This document shows positions 20,869 through 31,600 of a DNA stretch of 64,000 nt, piece after piece. Made by a program: the position numbers and the translations under genes. The notes beneath the pieces were generated by a model that saw only the letters and a list, made by a program, of their open reading frames with translations, made no database searches and was not told where the DNA came from. The DNA lies in contig NC_072815.1 in the NCBI RefSeq assembly GCF_003013715.1, positions 1,116,001 through 1,180,000 on the forward strand. Reading direction: 5' to 3'. Position 1 is the first letter of the stretch. Every line of letters begins with the position of its first letter. Origin of the DNA: Candidozyma auris (lineage: Eukaryota; Ascomycota; Pichiomycetes; Serinales; Metschnikowiaceae).

Positions 20869-21281
20869 GAACTTCACATAGTGAATAGAATGAGAAGGTT
20901 ATTTATTATCCACGATGGGTTTCATCCAACGATTGTAGAGGAAGATCGACCAGGTGGCAATTCTAAAGATGGTCGAAATCGACCAAGCTCGCGAAGGTAT
21001 ATGTATAAATGAAAGAATCTGAAACCCTCAGAAAGCGAATCATCCAAAATTATTGGCGTAAAATGTAGGAAGATTTACACAACGTAGGTTGATTTACTTG
21101 ATTGAAGATGCATGAAAGAGGTTCATACTCTCGCAAAGTGACAAAAAGATCGCATAACAAAAGCTTTCATACTTGAAGTCGCCATATCACGAGCCAGACG
21201 ACAATTTAGAGCATTCATAATCCTCGGCTCGGATACTTAATCAACGTGTGCTGCGATCATACCCTCACCACTATGTCCCAT
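20869..21281. other. Intergenic region between convergent TRA1 and GEP4
   Basis: About 410 bp of 3' flanking DNA for both genes. It is AT-rich in places (for example TTATTTATTATCC near 20900), as expected for yeast 3'-end signals. Nothing else was recognised. Confidence 0.5.
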
Positions 21282-21926
21282 TTAAAGCTTTGATTCCTCA
21301 GATTGATCGACTCCCGGCGTGGGCGGTGATAATGGCAGATCTCTTGACTTGACCAACCTGTCGTACAACCCTCTTTCCATTTTACACCAGATTTTATTCG
21401 AAAGCTCTACGCCCTCACTAAGCCAAATCCCCCACGCTCCCATCATGTTCGCCATGAGCATGTCTGTAAACAAGCGGTCTCCAATGACAACAATTTCACT
21501 TGGCTTGTGAATCCCGTGTTTTGCGAAATACGCCATGATCTCCTCATGACACCCTGGTTTCTTCGTAGGGTGCCTGAGCACAGTAACGCCCGTGTCACGT
21601 TCAAGTTTCTCTGCTTGTTCATAGTTCCCATCGTCGTTGGTGCCGGCAGAATTGGAAACAATAAGCAAATGTTCCTTTGGATATGTTTCTTGAAGTTTTG
21701 TCCAGATATCACTGTAAGCTGGCCACACTTTGTCATCCTTATCCTTCGCAAAGCAGTTGTCCTTGTCCAACACGACTCCTCTGATAGTGGCATGTTCATG
21801 ACCAGGGATTTTGAATGGAATTATGAGCTTATCAAAAGATGTCACCGTCAAGTGCGGTAAGCAGAGACTTGGGTTATATGTGAGACGGCCTACGTTGAGT
21901 ACGGCACTAGCATTGAAGATTTGCAT
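21282..21926 (-). CDS. GEP4: Gep4, mitochondrial phosphatidylglycerophosphatase (HAD superfamily)
   Basis: Removes the phosphate from phosphatidylglycerophosphate on the matrix side of the mitochondrial inner membrane, the step before phosphatidylglycerol and cardiolipin. The 214-residue protein shows all HAD motifs: nucleophile motif VVLDKDNC (D54, acid D56), LLIVSNSAG as motif II, the KKPGC lysine, and VVIGDRLFTD as the metal-binding motif IV. NVGRLTYNPSLCLPHL at the N-terminus matches fungal Gep4. The start was set at ATG 21926 because the open frame further upstream begins only with TTG and lies beyond the conserved region. The C-terminus has a short Pro/Ser tail. Confidence 0.93.
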   Translation of the reverse strand: MQIFNASAVLNVGRLTYNPSLCLPHLTVTSFDKLIIPFKIPGHEHATIRGVVLDKDNCFAKDKDDKVWPAYSDIWTKLQETYPKEHLLIVSNSAGTNDDGNYEQAEKLERDTGVTVLRHPTKKPGCHEEIMAYFAKHGIHKPSEIVVIGDRLFTDMLMANMMGAWGIWLSEGVELSNKIWCKMERGLYDRLVKSRDLPLSPPTPGVDQSEESKL

Positions 21927-22908
21927 GGTACTAGGCGGGGACAGGGAGTAGTCAAAAGTATGAAGAGTAGGTGTTGATGCCAACTATGTGCACACCGTAG
22001 TGTGGATGGTGGGGGTGGATCAAAAAGACATTTCAGCCGTTAATGTATCAAGAAATTGATGATACGAGATGGGCCATTTGACTACTGGTTATCATAGGTT
22101 TTGTTGGAGAGGGGTATTTGTTTAATTTTTTTCTGTGACCGTTAAATAAATATGTCATGATCGCATTTAGGTAAGTTGGTTGCAAAAATGACTAGAAGAC
22201 ACTATTAAGAAAAGTGAAGAACTCTTTATTGTGGAGTGAGGTATCAAGTTGCGCCCAAATTGAGCGACTCCACTCACTTTGAATCTGCACTTCGGATATT
22301 GCCAAATTACTGCGTTTGACTCTACCTAGATGTGTGCCAGACCATATGTACTCTATACATTGATCACCAAATGCAGCTGTCAGATTCTCCAAACCCTACA
22401 GTTTTTGTCTTTGATATTTACCACGTCAAAAAGGATGATCAGAAAAGGAGGGGGGCGGGGGAGATTGGAATCACTTAAAGCCTCTATTACCATCAGTTAG
22501 CGCTGGTCCATTCTAACTGGCAAAATCAAATGCACGAACGCAAGAATAAAACGCAGAGGCTCTTCATGATCTAGATAGCTTTAAATACAGTAGAGAATTT
22601 TTAATTCTCACTTTCTCATGCCCTTGTAGCTTGGAAGTTCTGTTTCTCTCGTATTTTGCATCCATTTCTTCAGACTCCCACCAACAAATCCCCAACCACA
22701 ACTTTGGAAATAGCAACGGTCAGGTAAAAAGGTAAAGAGATTTTTGCACAAAACTGTTGCAGCTAAGAATTTCCTTATTTTCACTGCCTGAATGCCTACC
22801 TTCTCCTACGACCCTCTCCCCACGTTTCGTGCGAGCCTGAGGCCTACCAAAATTTTCTCACTCTACTTTCTCACTATCAATCTTCTTCAAGCAAGACCAC
22901 CCTCCTCC
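21927..22908. other. Divergent intergenic region GEP4-HEL2
   Basis: Shared upstream region of GEP4 (-) and HEL2 (+). It contains a G-rich stretch near 22446-22465 and an AT-rich TTTAAATA element near 22580. An in-frame ATG at 22792 could add 39 residues to HEL2. No separate gene is supported. Confidence 0.5.
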
Positions 22909-24732
22909 ATGTCTGAGCATGCCCATCGAGCTCGGTCCCGAGTGGCCAAGCCGAAGCAAAATAAGCGTAAGCAGTCTGAAGACCTGCAACAGCCGTCGTC
23001 AGAAAATACCTGTATTATTTGTGCAGAGGCGATCTTGTACTCGGCGGTTTCACCATGCAACAATGTCACCTGCCATTTCTGCTGTTTCAGACAGAGGGCC
23101 CTTTACAAGAGGAACACATGCTTGGTGTGTAGAACAGAGCACCCTGAGGTCGTGTTTACGGACGAGCAATTGCAGCCAGAGGCAAAGTATACGCATTTTG
23201 AAGAAGTGAGTCAAGATTTGAGCGATGACAAGTATGGAATCCGGTTCACGTCACAAAAGGCCAAAGACGCTACCCTTCAGCTTCTTGAGCAGCGGTGTGC
23301 TATATGTAAGGAGACGTCGCCCACGTTCAATAAGCTCTCCGATCATACGAAGAACGTTCACCATAAAGAGTTCTGTCGCATCTGTGCCAACCATAGAAAA
23401 GCGTTTGTCAGCGAGCTCAAGCTCTATACGAGAAAGCAGCTAAATCATCATATTAATGAGGGGGACACTGAAGGCTTTAAGGGCCATCCAAAGTGCAAGT
23501 TTTGCAAAAACCAATATTTCTACTCGGAAGACGAGTTGAATGTTCACATAAGAGATCGCCACGAGAGATGCTACATATGCGACCAGGACTTGCCCCAGCA
23601 TATGGCGTACTACCGTGACTATGACCACCTCTATGAGCATTTCAGAAACTCCCACTACGTGTGCTCTGTGCCCTCGTGTGTGGAAAAACGGTTTGTGGTA
23701 TTCAGGGAAGATTTGGACTTGACGGCGCACATGTTGAAGGAACACGGTGGACTCACGGGTCACAACGGTCGTGTAGTCATTGGAGCATCAAGCTACCGCT
23801 CCGAGCTTTCCACAGTTCCGCAGAATCATCGTCCAGCGTCCAGGCCACCCCACCAGGACTCTTTGGATACGAAGAGACAGCGCTTGGAAGAAAGAGCAAA
23901 GCATTACCTTCATAATAATGAGGAGGATTTGGCAAAGTTTGAAGAAATCAACAGGGCCTACAGGGCCAAGCGCATCGACGCCCAGCGGCTCATCAGCGAG
24001 TACGAGTCCTTGTTCAAAGTGCCCGAGCTGGACCTTTCTCTTTTGGTGTACGAGTTGGCCGAGTTGTTCCCACAGCATTCGGAACAGAAACAACAGCTTC
24101 ACTCAGTCTACATTTCCAAATACCCACAATCTCAATCACCCTCAAACGCCGCATCTCCTAGCCTAAATGAAAGCTTTCCTGTTCTCGGCAACGGCTCTCT
24201 GAGTTCATTATCGCTTCTGTCGTGGGCGCCGAATAACAACCCCAAAAAAACCCAAGCAAAACTATTTCCTAGATTACCTAAACCCCAAAAACCTGCTGTT
24301 AAAGTCCCAACTAATCAGCCGATTCGTTACACTACGGTGAAGAAGCCACAGCCTAAACCAACTGTCACTATCAACAATTTCCAAGGTAATACAAGCTTCA
24401 GGCCAACTTATTTAGAAAGCCCCAAGCCTTCTTCATCCTCATCGTTGCCTTCGTTGAGCGGATCAAATGGCAGCAGTTTAGCCAGTCTGAGAACACAGTC
24501 ACCTAAAGTGCAGAGCCCACAGCTCTCAGATCAAAAGTTTCCTGCTTTGACAAAGAAGACTTCGAAGAAAGAGATTCCTAGAGTGAACAATATCAGCAAC
24601 GGGACTGGGTCATGGGGCTCAGGTTTCACCGTCACTAGCTCAAAGCCTACCGAAGATTTTGGTATTCCTATTATAGACAAGAAGGCAGAGAAACTTAAAC
24701 GTAAGCAGGAGAGAGCTGCTCTTAAGAAGTGA
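22909..24732 (+). CDS. HEL2: Hel2/ZNF598-type E3 ubiquitin ligase of ribosome quality control
   Basis: Hel2 senses collided ribosomes and ubiquitinates small-subunit proteins to start ribosome-associated quality control. From ATG 22909 the protein has 607 residues. It has a Lys/Arg-rich N-terminus, a RING finger (CIICAE at 35-40, C50, C55, C58, then CLVC) and a series of C2H2-like zinc fingers (CKFCKNQYFYSEDELNVHIR, CYICDQDL, CSVPSCVEKRF). A helical segment and a long Ser/Pro/Gln-rich tail follow, ending in a basic helix (KLKRKQERAALKK), the usual Hel2 layout. The RING is odd: the expected His ligand after C50 is Asn (N52, codon 23062-23064), giving PCNNVTCHFC. An in-frame ATG at 22792 would extend the N-terminus; the later ATG is preferred because homologues start close to the basic region. 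It lies 101 bp before ZIM17 on the same strand. Confidence 0.9.
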   Translation: MSEHAHRARSRVAKPKQNKRKQSEDLQQPSSENTCIICAEAILYSAVSPCNNVTCHFCCFRQRALYKRNTCLVCRTEHPEVVFTDEQLQPEAKYTHFEEVSQDLSDDKYGIRFTSQKAKDATLQLLEQRCAICKETSPTFNKLSDHTKNVHHKEFCRICANHRKAFVSELKLYTRKQLNHHINEGDTEGFKGHPKCKFCKNQYFYSEDELNVHIRDRHERCYICDQDLPQHMAYYRDYDHLYEHFRNSHYVCSVPSCVEKRFVVFREDLDLTAHMLKEHGGLTGHNGRVVIGASSYRSELSTVPQNHRPASRPPHQDSLDTKRQRLEERAKHYLHNNEEDLAKFEEINRAYRAKRIDAQRLISEYESLFKVPELDLSLLVYELAELFPQHSEQKQQLHSVYISKYPQSQSPSNAASPSLNESFPVLGNGSLSSLSLLSWAPNNNPKKTQAKLFPRLPKPQKPAVKVPTNQPIRYTTVKKPQPKPTVTINNFQGNTSFRPTYLESPKPSSSSSLPSLSGSNGSSLASLRTQSPKVQSPQLSDQKFPALTKKTSKKEIPRVNNISNGTGSWGSGFTVTSSKPTEDFGIPIIDKKAEKLKRKQERAALKK

Positions 24733-24833
24733 AAATCAACGCATTTATGAGTCACGCACGACCGCTGCTGCGATATGCATCGAGAGGTCTGTGGCAAGTG
24801 CACCATCCAAATTGCACTTTCACCCTCCTCACC

Positions 24834-25367
24834 ATGCTTCGGTCATTCATACGTCACAACTTTCATAGTCAAGTGAGCCTAGGATCTAGAGTTGGCCCTA
24901 TTGTTTCTCGCTTCCATCTCCCACAGAAGTTGCCCACAAACCAGCCACGGTTAAGATTCCATTCCACAAATGAAACCAACAAGACGGCCACTTTGAAGAC
25001 CGATACTCCACAGCTCATGATTGCGTTCACTTGTACCAAGTGTGACACAAGATCTTCGCATACTTTTTCGAAGCAAGCATATGTCAAGGGCACGGTATTA
25101 ATACAGTGTCCCGGATGCAAGAACCGTCATTTGATTGCAGATAACCTCAAGATCTTCCGTGACAAAAACATCAACTTAGAAGACATCCTTCGTGCCAAAG
25201 GTGAGCTGGTCGCCACGACAACAGAGGATCTCGCATTCGAAGACATCCCAGAGTCCTTGAGAAAGATGATTGGACATCACGCCAAAGATGCACCTGAGGA
25301 GTTTCAGAAGACATCTGAGAGCAATGATACTGCATTGCCACCTGCAAAGGAGAAGCTGCAGAGCTAA
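24834..25367 (+). CDS. ZIM17: Zim17/Hep1, DNL-type zinc finger chaperone of mitochondrial Hsp70
   Basis: Matrix protein that prevents aggregation of mitochondrial Hsp70 and supports protein import and Fe-S cluster formation. The 177-residue product begins with a positively charged presequence (MLRSFIRHNF). The DNL zinc finger follows, with cysteine pairs C67-x2-C70 and C92-x2-C95 and the family tripeptide Asp-Asn-Leu at 103-105, then KIFRDKNINLEDI. ATG 24834 was chosen because it gives a typical targeting sequence and a length close to Saccharomyces Zim17; ATG 24747 would add 29 residues. A polar Ser/Glu tail ends the protein. Confidence 0.93.
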   Translation: MLRSFIRHNFHSQVSLGSRVGPIVSRFHLPQKLPTNQPRLRFHSTNETNKTATLKTDTPQLMIAFTCTKCDTRSSHTFSKQAYVKGTVLIQCPGCKNRHLIADNLKIFRDKNINLEDILRAKGELVATTTEDLAFEDIPESLRKMIGHHAKDAPEEFQKTSESNDTALPPAKEKLQS

Positions 25368-25620
25368 GGTCACCATTCATAGAATAGTCCAGAAACAGCA
25401 TAAAGTGACCACACAACTGGAACAAAATTCGCGTAGACCTCAAAGTACATATTTATAAACCTGCGGGATCGTCCGTGTTGCAGGTAATGAGAATTTGTAG
25501 ACTCTTGATTTCTAGTTTCTGTACTCGAACTCTAACAAGACTGGTAGAATTCTATACATTCGGTATAGTGCGGCTAAGAGCCGAAAAATAAAAAGCATTT
25601 TCTCCAGATACTACCACACC

Positions 25621-26532
25621 ATGTCCAGATCTTTCAGAACTGTGGCAAGATGGGTGCCACGATTGACTACTACTCGTGTTAATATTGTCAGAAGCTATGC
25701 TACTAATCCAGAACTGCCGTTGGAAAAATACAAGCACAAGCTCGAACAGAAGGCTAAGGAGGTTGGCGCCCTGAATGTCGCAGAGCTCCAAGAAAAGCTC
25801 AAGGATCAGATCGAGGCAAAGAAAAAAGAGTTCAATGCTGTTGATCCATTAAAGGAACTCGAGGAATATGAACGGAAGCAGGCAGAAGAATTAAAGAAGA
25901 AGAAAAGGGAGGAAGAAACCAACCCTGTCATCAGAGCTGCCATAGACAAGAATACTCCAAAGGAGCCCTACAAGACACTTGCCTCGTTCATAGACGTTGA
26001 AAAGGTCAAGGAATTGCCCAGAAAGGAGTTGGAATTTGTGTGGAGAGCTAGGTTTCAAAACAAAGAGAGAACGCTCCAGGCGATGATGGAGGCACACCAG
26101 TTTGCAACCATTTTCGCCAACGCCTTCAAGAATCCAAATTTTGTGTTGCCGCTTCCTCGTGGTGAAGATGGGTACGAAATACATTTCGTGCAATGGGCAT
26201 TTCCTGGTCCCAACACAACTCATTGCATGTTGACCACATTGGCTGAATACCAGCTTCATAAGGAGTATGCGAAACCGCACACGACATTGATGTTCCACCA
26301 AGAGTTGATTGAGGTCAAGGATGTTGTGCTCATGAATGGACATGTCGAGCTGGATGTCTCGTTGACCATGGACGAGGCCCAATTACTAGTTCTTAACGTG
26401 CAAAGATTTTATGGAGGATTGAAGGAGTCAGAGGGCTCCAAGCGAAAGCTTGCTTTGCTAAGAGATTTCACTTCTGGAAACCCCAACTTCGACATGAAAA
26501 AATTAGTGGAGGAGGCAGCCTCTTTTGACTAA
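25621..26532 (+). CDS. ATP11: Atp11, F1-ATPase assembly chaperone (beta subunit)
   Basis: Mitochondrial matrix chaperone that binds free F1 beta subunits during assembly of ATP synthase. The 303-residue protein has an Arg-rich, acid-free presequence (about residues 1-26) and a charged coiled-coil region (near 40-105). The conserved Atp11 domain follows (VEKVKELPRKELEFVWRARF, PLPRGEDGYEIHFVQW, HTTLMFHQELIEVKDVVLMN). Length and order agree with the family. The start is the first ATG and directly precedes the presequence. It converges on MRE11, with 53 bp between the genes. Confidence 0.95.
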   Translation: MSRSFRTVARWVPRLTTTRVNIVRSYATNPELPLEKYKHKLEQKAKEVGALNVAELQEKLKDQIEAKKKEFNAVDPLKELEEYERKQAEELKKKKREEETNPVIRAAIDKNTPKEPYKTLASFIDVEKVKELPRKELEFVWRARFQNKERTLQAMMEAHQFATIFANAFKNPNFVLPLPRGEDGYEIHFVQWAFPGPNTTHCMLTTLAEYQLHKEYAKPHTTLMFHQELIEVKDVVLMNGHVELDVSLTMDEAQLLVLNVQRFYGGLKESEGSKRKLALLRDFTSGNPNFDMKKLVEEAASFD

Positions 26533-26585
26533 ATGGCAGTTAGACCTTGTACATATATACATAATGGTTTTTGGGATGTAGAAAC

Positions 26586-28517
26586 TCAATTACCCAAACT
26601 GATGATGTCATCAAGAATGGATGAATTATCTGGTTGACGAGAGGTTGCTTTTTTCGTAGTCGTCTTTCTGGCAGATTGGGATGCTGGCTTGGCGACTTTC
26701 CTTGCTCTTTGCTTTGGCGGTGGAGGCTTGAAATCATCCTCAGAATCGTCCGAGACCACTTGAGGCTCCTCATCATCTTCTCCCAGGTCATCTGAAACCA
26801 CAACGTCCTTGCTCTTTGTCTTGCTCTTCGGTGAAGCTTTTGCTTTTATCGTGGTCCTTCCACGTTTCACTGGTTTAACTGAGTCTTCTCTAGTCTTGCT
26901 GCTAAAATCGAGATCCTTATCATTGACTTGACCTTGCGTAACAGGCACATCTTTGACAGGTTCCTTCTTATTTTGCATCCGTAGCTGATTGAGAAGTTGC
27001 GCAAATGACCGCTTAAGTGTGCTATCATCACCGGTATGGAATTCTTCCTCGTCAATGTTAATTTCGAGAAGCAGCTTTGCTGCTTGCTCAATCGATTTCT
27101 CGACATATTCGGTGAAGATCAGCCTGTCGTCTTGCTCGATAAATTTTTTCGTAACATCAAACATACCGTTCTCTGGCATCAAGTAGAGACTTGTCTCATC
27201 AAGAAATTGTTTGAGGATCTCCTGAATGGACACTCTGGAAGTGTCGCTTGGGTCGGCAACAGGTATATTTTTTGGAACTTTTTTGCCCACCTCGTACTTC
27301 TGTGCTTTCTTCTTATGATACAAGAGGATGTCGTTGACATTGGCTACTCTGCTGACAAACTTGTTGGAGAACCTCCGGGAGTTTTCAATCTCGTAGTCAC
27401 CTGTATGATCAACACGCAAACGAATCAACGGTAGAGGGATTTCCTCTTCGTCGTTCTTGATACCGTTGCGTTCTCTGTATTGACTGTTTGCCTCCTCGAT
27501 CATATTTTCAACCTGCTCCACTAAAAACGCAGAGATGTCAGCCTTGGATGCTGGACCCTCGACAAAATTTTCGTCCCGGAGCGACACATCTCTCGTGATA
27601 AATGGTCTCACTGAACGTAAGAGGATCGGCTCGATCAGATACTCCTTATTCTTCACATTCAAGATAAAAACATGCTTTGGCTCACTCTCTCCCTCAGTCA
27701 AAGAAGTTGCCACCGAAGAGCCTGCTTGGAGGGTATCAAATGTAGTTGCAGGGTTATATTGAGGGTGGGGAATGCAATCGTGCTCGTGGCCCCAAAACAC
27801 GAAATCTAGAAAGGACGGTAGGAAGTCTTCAGGCACGTAAGAAGTCATCGAATGGCGGGCGTGGTTTTGGTGGATGCAGAGCAAACTGAAGAAGTCGTCT
27901 CCATTCTTGGGCCTCTGAAAAGTAACGTCTCCGTTCCTCATGATCCGTTGAAGTCTTTCATCTCGTACGTTATTCATTCCGTAAAGTGCAAACTTCGTCA
28001 TTCCTTTTTGGAAGACCAAAGGGGTAAGCGTTATCTTATCTGCTTGAGGAATCTGTCCGAAGTAATTAATGAGTCCAGTAGCAGCTAAGACGTCTAATGG
28101 TGACAAAAGACCTTCTCCAGTAGCGTCATCGTGATTTCCTGATATTGCAAACACGGGAACAGCGACATTTATATTGGGATCTTCGTAGTTGACCATATCG
28201 CTTCCTGAATGCAACGCTAACGATGGATCACTGAGCAATTCGAGCTCACAAGGTCGATCACCCAAACAGTTATTTCTTAATGCCTGCACAACGTGAAATA
28301 ACGATTTCTTGGACGGTTTGGAAACATGAAACAAGTCTCCTCCTTGCACTATCATATCCACATCATGCTGTCTAGCCAACCCAGCGATTTCTTGAAACGT
28401 CCTCCATGAGTCGTCCCCTCGTATAGGGTCGTTCTCCAAATACCCTACATGATTATCCGTGGTAAGAAGGATCCGTATGGTATCCGGGCCGAATTCAATT
28501 TTATCCACGGGGGGCAT
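26586..28517 (-). CDS. MRE11: Mre11, nuclease of the MRX DNA repair complex
   Basis: Mn-dependent endo- and 3'-5' exonuclease that with Rad50 and Xrs2 recognises and trims DNA double-strand breaks and acts in meiosis and telomere upkeep. The 643-residue protein shows the calcineurin-like phosphoesterase motifs in order: TTDNHVGY (D21, H23), VQGGDLFH (D61), ISGNHDD near 128-134, LCIHQNHARHS, and FWGHEHDC near 245. The Mre11 DNA-binding/capping domain follows (VDHTGDYEIENSRRFSNKFV). The C-terminal 120 residues are Lys/Arg/Asp/Ser-rich, like the disordered DNA-binding tail of yeast Mre11. It is divergent from GCN2, with only 145 bp between start codons. Confidence 0.96.
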   Translation of the reverse strand: MPPVDKIEFGPDTIRILLTTDNHVGYLENDPIRGDDSWRTFQEIAGLARQHDVDMIVQGGDLFHVSKPSKKSLFHVVQALRNNCLGDRPCELELLSDPSLALHSGSDMVNYEDPNINVAVPVFAISGNHDDATGEGLLSPLDVLAATGLINYFGQIPQADKITLTPLVFQKGMTKFALYGMNNVRDERLQRIMRNGDVTFQRPKNGDDFFSLLCIHQNHARHSMTSYVPEDFLPSFLDFVFWGHEHDCIPHPQYNPATTFDTLQAGSSVATSLTEGESEPKHVFILNVKNKEYLIEPILLRSVRPFITRDVSLRDENFVEGPASKADISAFLVEQVENMIEEANSQYRERNGIKNDEEEIPLPLIRLRVDHTGDYEIENSRRFSNKFVSRVANVNDILLYHKKKAQKYEVGKKVPKNIPVADPSDTSRVSIQEILKQFLDETSLYLMPENGMFDVTKKFIEQDDRLIFTEYVEKSIEQAAKLLLEINIDEEEFHTGDDSTLKRSFAQLLNQLRMQNKKEPVKDVPVTQGQVNDKDLDFSSKTREDSVKPVKRGRTTIKAKASPKSKTKSKDVVVSDDLGEDDEEPQVVSDDSEDDFKPPPPKQRARKVAKPASQSARKTTTKKATSRQPDNSSILDDIISLGN

Positions 28518-28601
28518 GTCAGATTAAAATTACCTGTGGGCCTGAGGCTCGCTTTGCTAAGCTAGGCTGCTTCTGGATATCAGAATGCACAATGGATCTT
28601 A

Positions 28602-28613
28602 GTTCGCAGCCAT
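28602..28613 (+). promoter_or_regulatory. Recurrent promoter motif in the MRE11-GCN2 bidirectional promoter
   Basis: GTTCGCAGCCAT matches the consensus at 11 of 12 bases. It sits in the 145 bp between divergent start codons, about 50 bp before the GCN2 ATG and 85 bp before the MRE11 ATG. Confidence 0.6.
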
Positions 28614-28662
28614 CACGAAACTATCACTGCAACTACATAAAGGCCCAAGTGAATACAAGGCC

Positions 28663-31600
28663 ATGAACGAGGCGAGGCAGCAGGACGAAATTGAGCTGCT
28701 TCGGCTGATCTACGGCGACATATATAAGGACTTGACTCCCAAGTCAAAAGTGTGGAACAAGAACCCGAGTCCACATTTCCAGATCCTTCTCCTGTCCCAT
28801 ATCAACCCCGAGAGACCTATAGTGTCTTTGGTGCTAGATATCCAATTTACGCCGACATACCCCACACTGGCTCCTTTGGTGAAGGTGCTAGAGCCTAAGA
28901 ATTTGTTGAAGGCGAGGTTGGCGCTAATTGAGAATAAAGTGAATGAGGTGATCAAAGAATACCAAGGAGAGGAGGTATGTTTTACGATGATCATGGACGT
29001 CAAAGAAATGCTCGACGACTTCCAGCAGACTACGGAAGAAGTGCTCTCGTTGGAAGAGGAAAGGGCGAAGAGAATTGAGCAGCAACGAAAGCAGTTGGAG
29101 AAGGTAGAACAAGAACAGCTTCAGAGAGAACAGCTGGCGCAACGGAAAAGAGAACATGAGATGACTCGCCAGCTTCAGAAACTACGAGGGGACTATCCTG
29201 AATCAAGAGATAACACTAATCGGTCATTCTCTCAGTCAAGCAGAGGTGGTGATGATGAAGGCATAGAAGAAAGCGAAAAAGAGTCATTGGTACCACAGGG
29301 ACCTATTGACAACGTATTCGTTTTTGAAAACACGATCCATGGAATTTGTTCACAGACACGCTCGAAATTTGAATTCCGTGCTGTCCAGGGTTTTGTTCCG
29401 TATAAAGCAAACAACTTGCTTCTGAGCATCAGTACGCAGTTTGTTGTAACTCCTTACGTACCGCAGGCGGTGCTTCGACAAATCCGTGGAGGTCGACTCG
29501 ATGTGTGTTACTTGCTTCATGTCATTGAGCTTCACGACGAGTACTGGCTGACGAATGCAGGCAAAAACGAAATCAGAGAGCTTGAGCGGCAACTAGAGCA
29601 AGCCATGAACTTGAACATCACAGAAGTTTTGAATGTTCATGGTTTTCAGATTGATCAGGATGTCAACAACCTCTCGGAATGGACCATACGAATTCTTACG
29701 GAGTTTCCACCCAGCATGCAAACACTAGACGAAGTGCTTCAGATGTCTGACGCTGTGAACTGGGCTCTAGCTCGTTCTTGGCTCATACTGATACTACCAA
29801 CCCTAGAGTTGCTTCACGAATTATCTTTACCGCATTGCCTTCTTTGTCCATTAAGTGTTGTGCTTGCTCAAACGCACGATACAGAAGACTCCACCCCGCG
29901 CAAAGTTTTGAAGCTCTGCCATCCGAGGTACGGCTACACGGCATTACAGATGTACTATAAATCGTCTCTGTTCGTCAACAAGTTCATTCCAAAGAATTGG
30001 CTAGATCCAGATCCCTCAGCTGGTTTGATTAAGTCTGACATATGGGACTTAGGAGTTCTTTTTTGCAGAGCGATGCTAGGATATAATATTCTATCGACGG
30101 ATTTTAAGACCCCAGAGCTGTTTCTCCGTGATTTTGATGTCGCTGTGTATCAAGGTTACGAGGAATACGCTGAACGAGTGCACGACATGCTCAGTAAAAT
30201 GCTTCAGCCAAAGGCTTCGAAGAGGTTGAGCTTGATGGAACTCAATGCTGTAAAATTCTTTAGAGCTGGCATCGATATGAATGCACAAGCTACGGTTTAT
30301 GGTGGACCAGATGACGAAGAAGACTCGGAAAGCGACGATGATAGTGTTGATCATTCGAGGCATCATAGCGTATTTTTTGACACATCGAGAAGAAATTTAG
30401 CACCTCCAGCGAATAACACGCGTCGGCGCTATTCCAACAACAATCCAACCCTCATGATGCCGAATCACGAGTCCGTGTCTCTGGTTAATAAAGATTCGAG
30501 GTACGTGTCAGAGTTTGAAGAGGTCGGTAAGCTTGGCAAAGGAGGTTTTGGCGAGGTTGTAAAAGCGAGAAATAGAATGGAGGGAACCTTCTATGCGATC
30601 AAGAAAATAAGACACAGAGCAGACAAGCTTGAGGGGTTGTTGAGTGAGGTCCTTTCTTTAGCGAGACTCAATCATCAGTACATCGTGCGTTACTACGGTT
30701 GCTGGGTTGAGGCAGATCCAGATCAGACTGTTTCTATAGATAGTGATGACGACAGTCTTGAGAAAGACGCCGAGAGTGGCTCCCTCTTTGCAGGCGACCT
30801 TAATGTGAGGTCATCTTCCTTCTTGAGCCGTGAGAATTCCTTCCAGGTGGATTACTTCACGAACTCGCTTGATCCTCTGTTGGAGTATAACGATGACGAC
30901 TTTGATGATCGTATTGTGTTTGCTAACAGCACAGACGAAAATGATGACACTTCAGAGAATGATAATGATAATGCTGTTGCTGATACATCTGATGAAGAAA
31001 GCGATGACACCATGGACGAAAATCGATTGCAAAAGACTCAGCCAAAGACTACATTGAACCAAAAATCCATTCTTTATATTCAGATGGAGTTTTGTGAAAA
31101 TAATACTTTGATGGATATCATAGATCGTGGGTTGCCAGGGAACCCAAGCGAATATTGGCGTTTGTTCCGGCAGATCTTGGAGGCGGTATCGTACATTCAC
31201 AGCTCTGGCTTCATTCATCGAGATTTGAAACCCACCAACATCTTTATTGACAAATCGAATAACGTCAAGGTCGGTGATTTTGGTCTTGCGAAAAACTCAA
31301 GATATTATTCCCTCATTCTGACAAACAACCAAGTTGCAACAGCTGAAAAGAAAGATTTATCAACCGTGGTAGGCACTTTTTTCTATACAGCGAATGAGGT
31401 GGCTTCTGGAGACTACAACGAGAAGGTTGACATGTACTCATTAGGTATCATCTTCTTCGAGATGTGCTATAAGCTCGGGACTGGTATGGAGCGAGCCATG
31501 ACACTAAACAATATTCGCTTGGAGAGTGTTCAGTTCCCAGCTAATTTTCTCGGACCAAATCACTCGACAGAAAGGACTATTGTTCGTCGTCTTCTCGACC

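Noticed and set aside
22792..22908. 39-residue N-terminal extension of HEL2 from ATG 22792
   Set aside because: Hydrophobic/Pro-rich sequence unlike Hel2 N-termini; kept only as an alternative start.
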